Below, piece by piece: positions 27,301 to 42,000 of a stretch of 64,000 bases of DNA. Source of the DNA: Dipetalonema caudispina (Eukaryota > Nematoda > Chromadorea > Rhabditida > Onchocercidae). Location of the stretch: assembly GCA_013365325.1 (NCBI GenBank), contig JABVXV010000040.1:186001-250000 (forward strand), written 5' to 3'. Each line of letters opens with the position of its first letter. Position 1 is the first letter of the stretch. The notes beneath the pieces are model-generated. The model was not told where the DNA came from. It made no database searches and saw only the letters and a list, made by a program, of their open reading frames with translations. The position numbers and the translations under genes were made by a program.

Positions 27301-30300
27301 TAACTAATAATGATTCACTAACTGTGCCTACTAAAGATTTATATATCAAATTAATAAATAATATTTTTATAGATAGAAGTAGGCTCATCGTTTGAAATGG
27401 ATACGAATGGCAGGGAAGTTCGTTCACCACCGCCACCTTCACCACGTTTGGGTATAGAAAAGCAAACATTATCGGTGGTATTGGCATCTGATTTATTCGC
27501 CTTCACTACTGGACGTGTTCCGGGAAGAGCAGAAAGCTGTGAAGAGTTAGATGTCGAATTTACTGAACAGGTCTATTAGCAGAAATACTTTCAATGACTA
27601 GTAAAGTTTACGGAAAAAGTGTCACGGATATCACTTGAATTTCGTATTATGCAAAGTATATATGCGCATTTCCATTACGATGTTATTTCTATTTCGAAAT
27701 TGAACTTCAAATTTTACAGACAAGCGATGAGTTGTATGCACAGAAAAAGCAGAAAGCTGGTGAGTGATTTCAGTTTTATTAAACTTTCTTTTTCTTGAAA
27801 AATTTGTTAAATTCATGCATATATATGCTTTCACCATTGTATACAACTAACGGACTTTGTGACATTTTACTAACAATGCTTGAAATTTCTTCAAAGGATA
27901 GTATCAGCGAAGGACGATGAATTACTTCGTCTTTTATCTTCTCTTAATTTCCTAATGAAAACAAATTTAAAAATTTCACTGTACCTTTTTCAAATTTACA
28001 AAATATTAAGAAGGTAAATTAGGAAACTTAAAAAATATGTGGTTAATTTTTAATTTTATAACATTGCTGTTGGAACGATTCTGCAAAACTTTTAATTAAT
28101 TTTTTCATGTGCCGTTGTTAGAGCAGTCTTTGTTCTCTCTCTTTTCCGGTTTTCGAACTCTAACATTTTTTCTATTTGAAGAAAATTTTCTTTCAAATTT
28201 CATTTCCTACTAATTAATTGTACATTTTTCATACTCTTCGATTCCTACTTTTTTTGAAATGAGCCTAATTAGCCTTTGGAAAATGAATGAATGCAGTATT
28301 ATGCTTATTCCTGTTCCAGTCTGGTTTCAAGATCCGTAAAATAAGAATTAGAAATTTTCACTTGAAATATTTTATTTCTTATCGAAATTTGCTAATGCAA
28401 ACCATTGATTTTCATCATTGGTCCGATGTAAGGCAAAATTTTTTCCACAAAATATTGGAGGGCATTAATGGAACAGTAAATAAAAGTTTAATTGGAAGCA
28501 GATGTACATTTACGTTTTCTCTCATCCTCTTAACCATAACTTATCTCTCAATATTTGTTGATTTTATTCCATCGACGAACTCTTCAGCCAAGCCACATTT
28601 GTTTCTTGTAAACGCTATCTTCAAAAACAGCTGTTGTAGCACCCTCATTGGTATTAGCTTCAAACATTGTTTCGTTTTTCCCATAAATATTCTGTGATAA
28701 TCTTAATCTGAAATGCAAATTTTGAATTTTAGGAATTTCAGGAAAAGTCTTGTATAGATAAGGTTAACTGGATAGGATGCATTTTAATTTCGTGTTATTT
28801 TTCCGCTTTATAAAACTTTTGCAGTTTTGTATAGAATTTATAAATTCCAACTTCTCGAAAATCAGTTGAAGTGGGAAACAAATAAGTTAAATAAAATTTA
28901 GAATAATATCGAGATCATATTGTGGAATAATAGGATGGATGTATTCTTTTCACTTTTCCTCTCACATTCCATCTTATCTTATTTGTTTAGTTCATTTGAA
29001 ATTTATTCTTTTTTAGTAAAAATTCCAAGTTTCGAAATGAGACTTTAATATTTGGAAATTAAGTATTTAAAAAATTGACAGTCACAGTACAATGGTTGTA
29101 TTTTTTTGTCAAATTTTCAATGATCATCCGCCAAACCACTTCAATTCTTCGTTTATCCGCATATCTGTTTGTAGTTATTTTGCAGTAAGTTGATGTTGAA
29201 CAAATTTTCCCTGAAATCTTCACTGTTTTATTTAAAATTCTCTTACTTTCGAAATTTGCCATAGCAAGAATGGAAATTGCTCACTTTATCTCTTCATTTT
29301 TAAATTCTGTTGTGGAAGAAACTTGTCGGGAAACAACATACTATGGCTTCGATAAGACTGTCTGTGTTGAAATAAAACTGCAAAGTAGGAAGCCGAAAAA
29401 TGTGTGCAGTTTATTCCAGTATCATAGGTTTTTAAGTGTTATTTTTTTTTTAAATGAAATGTAGAAAGTTTGTGTTGTGGATTCTCGATCATATAATGCT
29501 GCATTATTGCATTGAAAAATGATTCACTATGCAAATATTTAAAATCCTATAAAAAATGCAAACATTTAAAAAATGAGTTCTTTTTTTTTTTTTTTTTTTT
29601 TAATAAACACGCTTGGATACAATTTCATATATTCCAACACTAATCTACTTTTATTTTGGACTAGGAAAGTTGGAGTATACCGACGATTTCTGTCGTAGAA
29701 ATATCTGTCTACTAAATCCATATACTTTTTGAAAAGTAATATTCTTGACTTTTAAAATTTTTTGATAAATTGAATGAAGAATTGTTACTGTGAAGAATCA
29801 TCCAGTTTTATTGGTAGCAGAGTTGACGTTAGCGATAGGTACAATTGGTAGTTTATGTAACAAGAATGGGACATGTGAAAATTACAATTTCAAATTTCCA
29901 TTTAGAAAAATTCATTGAAATTAATTTCTTACAAAGTTTAACCGTCGTTTGTATCTGATAAACAATCGAACTTCCTTTTTTTCAAATCTCTTATTATATG
30001 ACATTGTTTAGCTTTCTTATAATCTGTCACAAAATTTATACAGCTATATTATCGTAACACTCCGATCATTATTCAGTGCAATATGTTTTTAAAGATAATG
30101 TCCACTTCTTAACTGGACATATGAATTCCAATGGAGATTTAATATTTTAACATTCCCATTTAATCCATGATTTAGTGGAAATTTCCAAAACAGTATTTTT
30201 TTAAGCTTATTCTAATTCTACGACATCTTTTTAATCATATTAGTTATTGTTGCTCTCATATTACCACGATGAGATATTCAAGTTAGATTTTATTCATATG

Positions 30301-33300
30301 TATAAATGGATATATGAGAATTATTCATGTTTGTTTAATCTCTAAAAATCGTATAAATCGTATTTTTATACTTCCATAGATGACTATTTGATAATAGAAA
30401 TATTTTGTCTTATTTCATTTTTAAGTAAAATTGAATGACACAGCCGAATTTTTGGTCATTTTTTTTTTTTCACGTATCTCCTAATGATGATAGATATTTT
30501 GTATCGGAAGGCTACTTTGTTCAAGCAACATTTAACAGTGTCGTTCGTTGTATTTGCATCATTTAAACGACTACTTTTCTCACCCCCTAATATCCATCTC
30601 TCAGTAACGAGTTCTGTAAAATATTTGCGGTGTATGTATGATACGTCTCAAGGAAATGTTTTCCTTCTTCACGATATGATAGTTCATGTTTCAGTTGGTT
30701 TCCTCTTTGTGGTTCCTTTCATTCCTATCATTAAAATATCGCTCTTCATCAACTTTCTGGTTCTATGGTTTCCTTCTAGCCCACTGTTCTTTCATCTTCA
30801 TTTTATCATTTTGCAATTCCTGAAATAAGAAGAATTTTCATTTGATAATTACATTATGCTCACTTTTCTTATTTGATTGGCAGCAGCAAATTTTACACTT
30901 CTCTGATATTTCATCTCAATTTAATTCATTTCCTTTTATTTGATACTTCAACTGCCTATTATAAAAATTTATTGATTTTATATTCCTGTTGAAAATTTTG
31001 ATGGAAATTATGTTTTACGCTTGTTGAGACATTTTGACAATGCTATATTTCTTTTGATAATTGACATAGACAACTTCAACGCTGGGAAAACAAACATTCT
31101 TGGAAAAATTGCAACCGAATGAATGCTTTTATTGTTAAATAAGACCATAACGAAAGTAATTTATTACGATCTTACTTCAAATTTCAAAAATTGTTTCTGA
31201 TCTTCGTTGGTAAAATATCTTTTTCAATAGTTTTGCTGATATCTTGATATTACTATCTCGTTTTTTCTTTTGTTTTGCATTAAGTAAAATTTAAAATATT
31301 GTTGAAAAACTTCCCATGACATAAAAATGATATCAGTATATATTTTAAAGGTTCTTATCAGGTTGATTATGACTTTGTCCTTGTCCTTGCCCTACTTCAC
31401 CCGCTCTTTTGAGATTGTTGGGAAGGTAATTTTAAAAGATATTTATTGTATTTATTAAACTTAAAATTTTCATTAAATTACTCCTTACTTCTGCAGTAAA
31501 TGAAATCCTTCTTTTGAATTTATTAAATATTCTGCAAACTTCCAGGAAACTGATATAATATTTTAACTTCATTGTTTTTCTTTTTTTTTTTTGCTTTAGA
31601 ATATTCATAGAGCAAGAATTTGCATCCTGCGGTCTGTCTATTGAATAAAGGATTTCTTTGATCCGCCTGATCATGGATTTGCCAATATTCAAGTTCGAAA
31701 TAATTTTCAGAAGAAGAAGCAATTGAATGTGTTCGTTGGTTGCGTGATGCTGGTTTTCCGCAATATGCACGACTTTATGAAGGTATAAATTAATTTTTGA
31801 TATTGAAATGACATGAATTCAATATTTTTTCTTGAAAAATCCGGAATTGAAGATCATCCATTCGCATTCTGTTTGTACGACTATGTCTGAGCGTAATTTT
31901 AAGAGTGAAGTTGTGAAAAATACATAATTGCAGCAATTCGTAAACATTTTAAATTTAGTTTCTAGAAAACTTCAAATTGCAGAACATCGCTTCCCAATAG
32001 ATATTCGTTCGGTAAAACGAGATCACGAATTTTTGGACGACGATTCGCTACGAGCTCTATTCCGTCGTCTCAATGCTCTCAATCGATGTGCTATTATGAA
32101 AGTTGAGAATGTGGTACTTAGGAAACATGTAATATTATGCTTGGCTTATTAGGCCTCTTAAAATAGGCCACATAAATGATGTTGCTAGGCCGTGTTTCAG
32201 TGAGGGTTCATTCATTGATGATAGATTTTGAAAGGATCAAACAGTAATGAAGATAAAACTACGATGTTCTATACTCTTTGTAAAGTATTTTTATTTCAAA
32301 GAGGAACTAATCAATGGTTTACAAACATTATTCGCATGCAAAAAAGAATTTGAATGACAATGATAGATAAATGAACCATTCATGACTGGAGAAAAACGGA
32401 ATTGAAAATTTAGAAATATGCACTTATTATTTCAGCCAGAACGATTTGATATTAACCCACTGGAAACAGATATTGATGACGATATGACAGTCAGCAATTA
32501 TGACGATGATGATGATCAGGTTGACATCAAAATTAAAAAGCTTTTAAATACTTAAAAGATTTACAGTATTATATTGGCTCTATTTTTTTTTTTTTGTCAA
32601 ATTTTCAATGATCATCCGCCGAACCACTTCATTTCTTCGTTTATTCGCATGTCTGTTTGTAATTATTTTGCAGTAAGTTGTTGATTTTTTTTTTCTTTTA
32701 GATAAGTGTTTACCATCTGTTCATCCGTCTTTTTATCTTCCTTAAGTTCGTACTCGACAATTACTGACAGATATAACTAGAGTAGGAAAATCAACTTAAT
32801 AGAATTCAAAGTTTATAAGCGATCATCATGAAATGGTCATTTTAGGTAGCAATTTCAAATAAATGGAAGTATCAACGTAATTCTCAAACCTGGTCTAGGA
32901 TTGTACGAGATGATGATACTGCTGATACATTCACTGGTAAGCGTCGTGAATCTATATGCAAATTTTAAAATTTATTGATATATATTTATGTATATGTTCA
33001 TTTTGATTAAAAAGACTGGTTTTACAGAAAGTGGTTCACTATATTGAAAGATTACTTTCAGTCTTTTTGATCAATTGCGACAACAAATAATTAATCAGAA
33101 AGTCAATGACATTATTGGGAAAGTAAAAGGAACTTAAATAATTCGTAAGTAGATACAGGTGATAGTGTTTGGCCATCCCACAAGGAAGAGGTTTCCAGTG
33201 CTGAGCTTAACGAAGCGTTGCGGATGTCGTTCGGTTTCGGACATAATCCTAGAAGACAACCGGATGGCGCCCCACGTCCCAAGGATGATGTATACAACAA

Positions 33301-34556
33301 TAGAAATCAGCGTGAAATTACTACCAATCTGATTGTTGCTAGAAATGATCGGAATTGGTGAGAATTTCACAATGCAATCCATTTTTTAGTGGAAGATATT
33401 TTTAAATCAAATAAGAAATGTTTCTAAGAAAATGCGCCTTCTGTGTCGTCTTCACGTTCCCGAATTTTTGCTTTTGAATGCAACTTTACTCTAACTTCTT
33501 CAATTTCTGGCGCGGATAAATTCCTCTATTATCTTTCCAAACATTCTCGACACAGAAATTCTTCAATCTTTTTTTAATATTTATCTTCTCTACCTTTCCA
33601 TTCAGTCCTGCAATCGATTCATCATTATCATCAACAGTGGCGGCAGTAAATTTGCAACGATCTCAAAGTGAAAGACTGAAGGAACGCGCACGAGCGCTAA
33701 TGAAACGTATGGATATACGATCATCCAGCAGGTCTGTTTCATTCATTACTGCAACTATAAAAGTTATGTAGTAAGTTTTAATAGAATTTATTGATTATGT
33801 CATTCAAATAAATTATCCCATTATTTATTCGAAATGTTTGCGATTTTTTTTTAACTGAAATTGATTGCTGATATTTCATTTCCGAATTGTTTGCTAAATT
33901 AAAAAAAAAAATCCGTGAGTTTCATTGCCAGGTGTCTTTGATATAGTTGCAGAATTCTTGAAGTGTTTTTTTATGTAAAAAATTAAATGTATTCTAGTGT
34001 TTTTGAACCCATCTAACCTGATAGGCTAATTTTATTAAACAAGCAATTTTCACAAAAAAACTCCAAAAATTTCATGGTGATTTATAAAGCTTCACTTGAG
34101 TCAATTTCTCCTTTATTTTCACTCTGGGAATCTCCGCTAAATCGTGATTTTACGAGAGTTCCCGGGTGCTTTAGTAAGAATATATTAAATCTTGAAAATT
34201 TATCAATGATCAATTTAAAATTATTGTTAATAAGAAGAGCTCACAGTGCGCGCTTTTTTGTACTTGCCCGTTTTTTTTTATAATTACGTTAAATTTAAGA
34301 AAAAATTCAAGGAATTTCATTTATTAAATTGTTAGTTCTGATGATGAAGTCTCATATCGCTTTTAAATTCTTGTTACTATACAACAGGAACATCAACTCA
34401 CCCTTTTAATGATGTTGTTGTTGCGACCTCATTATCATTATTATTAATTACACCTCAATTCAGGATCATAATTTTATTACAATCGTAATTAAAATAATAA
34501 CTGTACTGATAATAATAATAATAATAATAACAATAATAATAATAATAATAATAATG

Positions 34557-34594
<38 letters not shown>

Positions 34595-35958
34595 TAAATA
34601 ATAAATAATAAATAATAAATAATAAATAATAAATAATAAATAATAAATAATAAATAAATAATAAATAATAAATAATAAATAATAATAATAATAATAATAA
34701 ATAATAAATAATAAATAATAAATAATAAATAATAATAATAAATAATAATAATAAATAATAATAATAGTAATAATAATAATAATAATAAAATAATATAGTA
34801 ATGAATAGTTTTGAATGGATCTTCTGATCCATTCCAGCATCACAAATATCATCATAATTATATTTAAGACGTCGTCGACAACGTGATTCCTCTGTAGCTG
34901 ATTCAACATTATCCTCTGCAGTTGGAGTTCCGCATTCATCTCTATCATCAGCCACAACATCATCATCATTATCGAAAACTGTTTCAAGTGCAGGAAATAG
35001 AGATTTAGTAATTGGTGATCCGGTGCTTGTTTCGCACTTCTCAGCCAGTCCACGAACTATGCGTATGTTCCCTGATGGTTTATCCAATATCCTATCATCA
35101 CAGGCTGTCACACCACAAATGTTGAATCAATTTCGTCGGGGTACCACTACTACGGCAATGGATGATCATGCATCCGATGGAGGTACCATTACATTCTTCA
35201 GATCAATTTTCTCGAATTTATATTAATTTAAATTTAATCTAGAAAAGCATTCTACATTTTTAAGTACATTATAGCTGACTGCGAAGGGATGTGGGTATAA
35301 ATTGGAGTGTGAGATAATAAATGAGTTGATTTGCTTTTTTCTAGTTTAGGCTTCAACGAGACTTACCAGTGACCATCACTAGTGACCATTTTGCTTTTTG
35401 CCGTGTCTCTTTTTTGCCGTTATCAGAACAAAATTATCGCTCATTTCGTTATGCTTCATTTCGCTATGCCCATCTAAACAAACTTTCATTTTTCCTTCAG
35501 CTTTTCCATATCATCAATTACGAAATTTGTGGAGGATCAAAAATTATAAATTTCGGAATGTTAAAATTGTTTAACTGAGCCACTTCATACTTTCCGGAAA
35601 TTCACTTGAAATTTGTTTCACGCATAAGAAAGGGGCCGAAATTTATTGCATCTATTTCACCTTTTTCTTTCATTTCAATTTTTTTTTCTTTGTAGAAGAT
35701 TTTAACATTAATCTGCTACACTTAGCCTGAACAGATGCGCTGCAGTTTTTCGGTTGTTGCCAGTAGTGCCATCCATGGTGAGCAAGCAGAGCTTCTGATT
35801 GATCCTATCAGAATTCATTGTATTATTTGTGTTACATAGTTTGCTGACTTTCCTTCCAATACAATCTTACTGTTGGGGTGCATCATCGTGGTTTGCAGTA
35901 ACGTTTGCCGTATTACAACCGACTATGCGACAACAACAGCAACAACAACAACAACACC

Positions 35959-36052
<94 letters not shown>

Positions 36053-39000
36053 GCAACAACACCATCAACAACAACAACAACAGCAACAAATGATGTCTGA
36101 CTGTGGTACGGCATCTCCACAGTATAACAACTCGTCCTCACCATCCCTCCGATTTCGGACACGTTTTCTGGGTGCTAGTAATCGACGTATGGGTATGGTA
36201 CTTGATTCTTCTGGATCACCTGCTGTTATCACCAATCATCCACGTAACGAGCCATTATGCCGTAATAAGACACGCGATATATCCTGCGATCCGGCATTGA
36301 TACGTGGATTACCACGGCATGATCGTAATACACGGATTTACGATCGAGTAGCGCAAGATTTATGCTCTGATAATATTGAATATGCTAATCCAACACATGG
36401 ACCAGTTGATTTAGAAGCAACGGCATATTATGATAGACGTTCGGGAATGGTACGTAATGAAAGACCATCGTCATCACAGTACTGCTATGCCAATAACACA
36501 AGCTTCTCTTCATTGATAAGGTTTTTATTCTAATTTTGTTCAAAATTTTAAGACAATTTTAATATGTTCCCAATTATGCATTGATCTTTGAATTTTCATT
36601 TTCTTCTGGCAACGGATGATGTCTGCAGCAAGAATACAATACAAGATATTAGAAGATTTTAAGAATCCCCGCAGTGATTGAGAATTATGAAATTCGACAA
36701 ATATTTATTATTTTTAGGCCATCTTTTTGAAAATTGCTGAAGTTCTTAAGTTATCTTTCATATGCAATACAAACTGGAATTCTTTGGAGAATTTATATCT
36801 TCCTAATGTATATTTGAAATTTTTTTCTTTAATAAAATTAATATATTTTTTGGAAAATGTACGAACTTTAGAAGCGGTCTGCAATTTTCGGGTGGTGTTC
36901 TTTCTGATAGTTCACTGAACTATGATGAACTGAGAGGTCTTCCTAGACAGAATATGGAATGTGATCGAGATCGAAGTCTAGCACCTGAAAAGTCGTATAC
37001 TCGTTCTAAGCTAGTCGTTAATGCCGACGGTTACTATGAACATATTCCTTCAGGTGGTTCGTCTTTCCTTTCACCATTTATTTACTTGTTTACCTTACCA
37101 TTCAAATGTTAATTTAATTTACATCATTTCACCACATTTCTACTTCCAAATCTCGAAAATTTTGATAAATTAAAATTTTTGAAATGCTCTCTCCTCTGGT
37201 TATTCGTTAGTCATCACAACACAATTGGCGCCAGTCTAATTTATTTTTGTAATTTATCCATATTTTAACAGTCATTTGCAGCACATTTATTTTTCTGAGT
37301 GATTAAAAGCTGAAAGATATCCGAAAGGAATCGTTCATTTTTTCATAATTTACAGTGTTTGTTACTTAAATTCATCCTTTCAATATATCAGTTTCAATTG
37401 TAATTAATTTAATTTAAAAATTTGGCTATTACTTATGAACGATGAGGATATCATAGATGTTCACGATACCTCGCTTGAATTGTCAGCATTTTCGTCGAAT
37501 CTTGATGATTCAGTTACTGGTAGTGTTGCTGGAGTTGATACCTCAGAAGTGACAGTACCCGTTGCTGCATGTCATCGTGCTGTATCACCAGAATCATCCT
37601 CCTCCAATACAAGTATCTCTAATCATGCCAATCGTTTAAAGGTTACTATTTATCGTATCTGAAACAAAACAAACGAAAAGATCATTTTTTGGTAACTAAA
37701 TGATAAATTTCGACAATTGTAGAGATAAGAATTACTTCATCTTACTGTTTATTTTTCGAACAGATAAGATATTTTCGGAATATTTTTATAGATTTAATGT
37801 TTCAATTTTTTCTTGATACTGTGGTTTCTTTGATATATGTTTTTCTTTTTTATCAAAATGTGGAAAGTTTTTCGAAGGAATAAACAAACAGGAAAATTTT
37901 ACAATTTTTATGATAACTCTTAAAATTTCTTTCCTTCAGTTTCATTATCCCATTCATCTCTGCTTTGATTTCCAGTGAAGATCACCAAATTTATAGCCGT
38001 AAATAATTGTCGTTAATGTTTTGACAAAATTCAGACAGAAATTGATGGCCGAGGTGGAAAAAGACTTGGTTGCGGCAGCGGTTCTTCATCATTCAGCGCA
38101 ATCAGGGGTATGTCAGCGCAAAGGTCACATTCCAGTTTGGAAAGTAGCGGGAATGATGATGAACTAGTCACGCGGCAACATAGATCAGGTGCTGGTGAAC
38201 GACGTGATTCCGGTGTTGGCTCAAGTCTTTCTAGATCACCCAGGTTAACTAATGATTTCTTTTTTATTTTGTTTCCTCATTAGCAATACGTTTGGGTCTA
38301 ATGATTTAGCAAAGAGAGCTATCATAGCAATAAATTTGAATGTTAGATCTTGCATTTGAATTTCGAAATTTTAAATTGCTTTATTCATAATACAATTTAA
38401 ATGATTGTGCAAGAATAGAAAAAAAGTATCACAGTCTTTACAGTAGTAGCGAAACACATCGATCACAAATAACCGATTCCGAAATATTTGAATTAAGCAC
38501 TGTCGGGATGATTTTAATACTTTTTTGCAATAAAATTTCCCCATTTTAGTGGACCAACAACTCAACGACAGCGTAATTCGTTGCTGTTTACAATGTTGCA
38601 TCATCGAGAAATGAAATCAAAACATCTTTTATCACCATTGAATGCTTTTCGTACTGATTACAATGAAACATTCATTAGTGATGTTAATTTGATGCAATGT
38701 ATGGATGCTCTAAGCGTAGGTGAAATGGTTAGTAAACGTTTAGATTTCTTAATTTCCTTAAAGTTTTATTATCTTTCACGTAATACTTAATTACTTGTAT
38801 ACTTTCCTATTTTTCTATTTTTACTATCAAATTATTACACGTCAACAATTCTACACTTTTTTGTTTTGCTCATTTTCTGATTTCACTCTGATCAATTTCA
38901 TTTCTAAATCCATCTTATTCTTCAACTTCTCTCATCTGCTTTAGTATTTTTTGATTATTATTTGCTTTCTTTTACTTACTACATTAATTCTTTTCAGTTT

Positions 39001-42000
39001 ATACTCTTTTTTTTTTTTTTTTTTAATTAAATCTTCTTCTTCAGCAACAAATACGAAAACTGGCATTCCTTAAGTTATCAGTGATGATCGAAACATATGC
39101 TGGAAGTGGTATTAGGATTGGTATTGTTGCTGATAGTAATGGTAGTAGCAGAGTGAGCAAAAGTTGGGCGGTACACAAATTTATCAGACGAATGCGCAAC
39201 AATGATACCATTAATAGCAACAATAAACCTACCGGAAGTAAGCTGAATAATTTCTCATTCAATAATTCTTTATGAATGTTTTCTTTATTGTAGAATAAAA
39301 TGAATAGTTTCAAATTATGGTAACATATGTATGGTGAAGTTTTTATATGGTCAAGAATATCGTATACGGCATTATTTGGTTTAATGATAAGTTTACAACT
39401 GTTATTGACCGGTGGAGAACTCTAAAATAATCGAATAGTTATGAAGTATTAGGTTCGGAATATAATTCTATGTTTGGCTTGCGATATTTGCTAATAAAAA
39501 AAAAACTTGAAGTATAATTTGTAATAAATATTCCCTTGTTTATTGCTTCTTTGTTTCTCTATTGCCATTAATTAAATGATTTTCACGAATTTTCTTATTT
39601 TCAGCAGAATTTTCAACCTTCGGCTTACCATTAGCCATCGTCCAGAGTCGTTCTGGTTTCGCACTGCCTCGATTTGTCTTGGAAATGATGCACTTTTTAC
39701 GTATCGCAGCTCCAGATACTGTTGGGATATTCCGGAAAAGTGGTGTTCGTTCACGAATCACCGAGTTGCGAATGCTATGTGATGTGGCTCCTGAAGCGGA
39801 GGTTTTCACAGATGGGAAACTTGACCTATCTCAGGTATTCATCTCGGAAGGCTTTTTAAGAAAATTAAATGAACAACAATTGATTAAATATTTAGTAAGT
39901 TTATGGGTCAATCCATCTATTGAGCCTAAAAAAAATTTTAGCTTTATTTTTTTCTGTGGAATAAATTTAGAGAGAAATCGCAATAATTTCTTCATTTCTA
40001 TTGGTATCATTCTATTTTATGCACATTCACTCTCGTATCATTTAAGGTCCATGATATAGCTGACCTTTTAAAGCAATACTTTCGTGAATTGCCAGAACCT
40101 TTGATGACTGCCAAATATTCAGAAACGTTCGCTAAGATTTTCATACGTAAGTTATGGCATTTATTACTTAGCTGCATTTAGCTAAATGAAGTTTCACATA
40201 TTTGTTCCATTTGTTGATTTATAGATATACCTATGGAAATGCGTATGGAAGCCCTTCAGCATGCTGTTTTACTGTTACCTGATGAGCATCGTGAAGCACT
40301 TCAAACTTTACTTTATTTCCTCCATGATATCGCTAAACATTCTGCAACTAATAGCGTAACTTTTGCTTCCTTCTATTTTTTTTATTATTTATCAATTTAG
40401 ATTTTGAGTAGTATATTTCTAATTTTATCTCAGTTTCATGTACTACTTTGTTGCATATTAGAATTACTTGCCTTTTTCCATTATTTAATATTTCAAATTT
40501 TCCTCTTTTTCAGAAATTTTTGATCAGAGCGAGAGACGAATTTGAATATTATTCAAATTTTATATTAAAGGTTTTAAATCACTTCGCAGAATTTCTGTAG
40601 TACTTTAATTTTCAGATGACGCCGCAAAATCTTGCTGTATGTTTTGCACCATCATTATTTCAATTATGTGGTTCACGTTTGAATAATATCAGTCCAACAA
40701 GGTTAGCGACATTTTTATGTAACTTTTTTAGTAGAAAAATAAGGCATAAAGAAAACGATACGATCAGTACCTCATTGTATCTTCACGTCTTAACTAATGC
40801 CCATTGTTGAATGTCATTTTTTACAAAGAGTCGTCTTTCTAGACGTCACAAAACAATTGGAGTAGCAGGATTACCTACAGAACGTGAAATTAAAGAATCA
40901 CGTGCTGCACAAGAATGCCTGGTACAAATGATCGAACATTGTACTAAAGTATTCATCGTTCCTACCAGCCCCGGATTTGAACGTGATAAAGGTAACGAAT
41001 ACTGTAAAGGTACCGAACCGGATGCACCATTTCTTACCGAATTGGGTTTATCCCAAGATGGAAATTACAAAACTTACCTGTTACAGAAAGCGAGAGAACT
41101 GTTGAAGGTAAGCAATTTACGTTTTGATTTTCAGTTTACTCAAGTCTTGAATGTCTAACCTTAATTCTTTTTGAGGTATTATACAAAATCAATGGTCTAA
41201 ATCCTGACGCGTTTTGCATTCTTCAGGAACATCGAGATCGATGGAAAGGTTGGATTGTTGAGGGTACAGTGAATGGTGTTGAAATTTCGACCAAAAAATC
41301 AACCGATGGTCATCCATTGCGGTTTTTCCGCGTTTGGGTTGATATCGAAGCACCACCTAAAGAGATTCTCACTAGGATTGTTCGAGAAAGGTAATCTTTA
41401 CTTTTATTTTATTAATTTCGATATATTAATAAATAATTTCTAACTAATATGAAGGTAGTGCTTACAGAAAGGTTTGATAATGTCATTTAATATGTAACTT
41501 AGGAATATTTGGGATGTTCAAATCATTAATTGGAGAACGGTGGCGATATTGAACGCTGAAAATTGTGATGTTTTCCAATATGTTATCAATGATACACCAT
41601 CACATCCTACTCGTGATGCTACGGTGGTCAGGTATGTCTAATTATAATTTACAAAAAAAAAAAAAAACTACTTTTGTTGCTGGATAAGAGTAAGTGGAAA
41701 CATTACAGGACTTGAATACTTATGGAATCGTTTACATAGTTGAAATTTAATGTAATTTTTGAATGTTTCAGATTGTGGCGTACCGATTTGAAAGAATTGC
41801 GTGGTGGTTGTGTTCTGGTAGAACGTTCAGTACATTCCAGTGAAACGCAAATGTTAGGTGGTCTTTCTGTTGCTGTACTCTTATCACAATTCCTTGTCGA
41901 ACCAATTGCTGGTCGTTCTCGTGTTACCTATATCACAAGGACTGATTTAAGGTATTTGTCTTATTTGAATTAGGGTAGCATTTTTTGATATATAAATTTT

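Larger units (their letters stand above)
33606..38243 (+). other. gei-1: Disordered linker between SAM and RhoGAP, with family motifs
   Basis: Exons from 33606 to 38243 encode a Ser-rich linker. SERLKERARALMKRMDIRSS (33606-33731) matches the conserved helix after the SAM region, and LVIGDPV (34869-35182) matches the DLC segment LVISGPV. The exon 35899-36520 holds the glutamine tract and a Ser/Arg-rich remainder. RRDSGVGSSLSRSP (38035-38243) matches the conserved serine motif before the GAP domain. In vertebrates this linker holds focal-adhesion targeting and phosphorylation sites. The acceptor of exon 37457 is weak in context but is the only AG that keeps phase. Confidence 0.75.

Noticed and set aside
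28287..28697. 136-codon plus-strand frame in the intron before SAM
   Set aside because: Phe/Ile/Leu-rich, no matching splice sites or family motif; the antisense strand is also partly open. Probably chance.
34455..35111. 218- and 195-codon minus-strand frames
   Set aside because: They are the antisense of a real DLC exon joined to an AAT microsatellite (Tyr, Leu and Ile runs).
35873..36162. PolyThr, polyAsn and polyVal frames
   Set aside because: Shadow frames of the CAA tract; the Gln frame is the one in phase with flanking exons.
40811..40842. ATG at 40811 as a start
   Set aside because: Lies in the intron before the acceptor TTTCTAG at 40842, inside the GAP domain.
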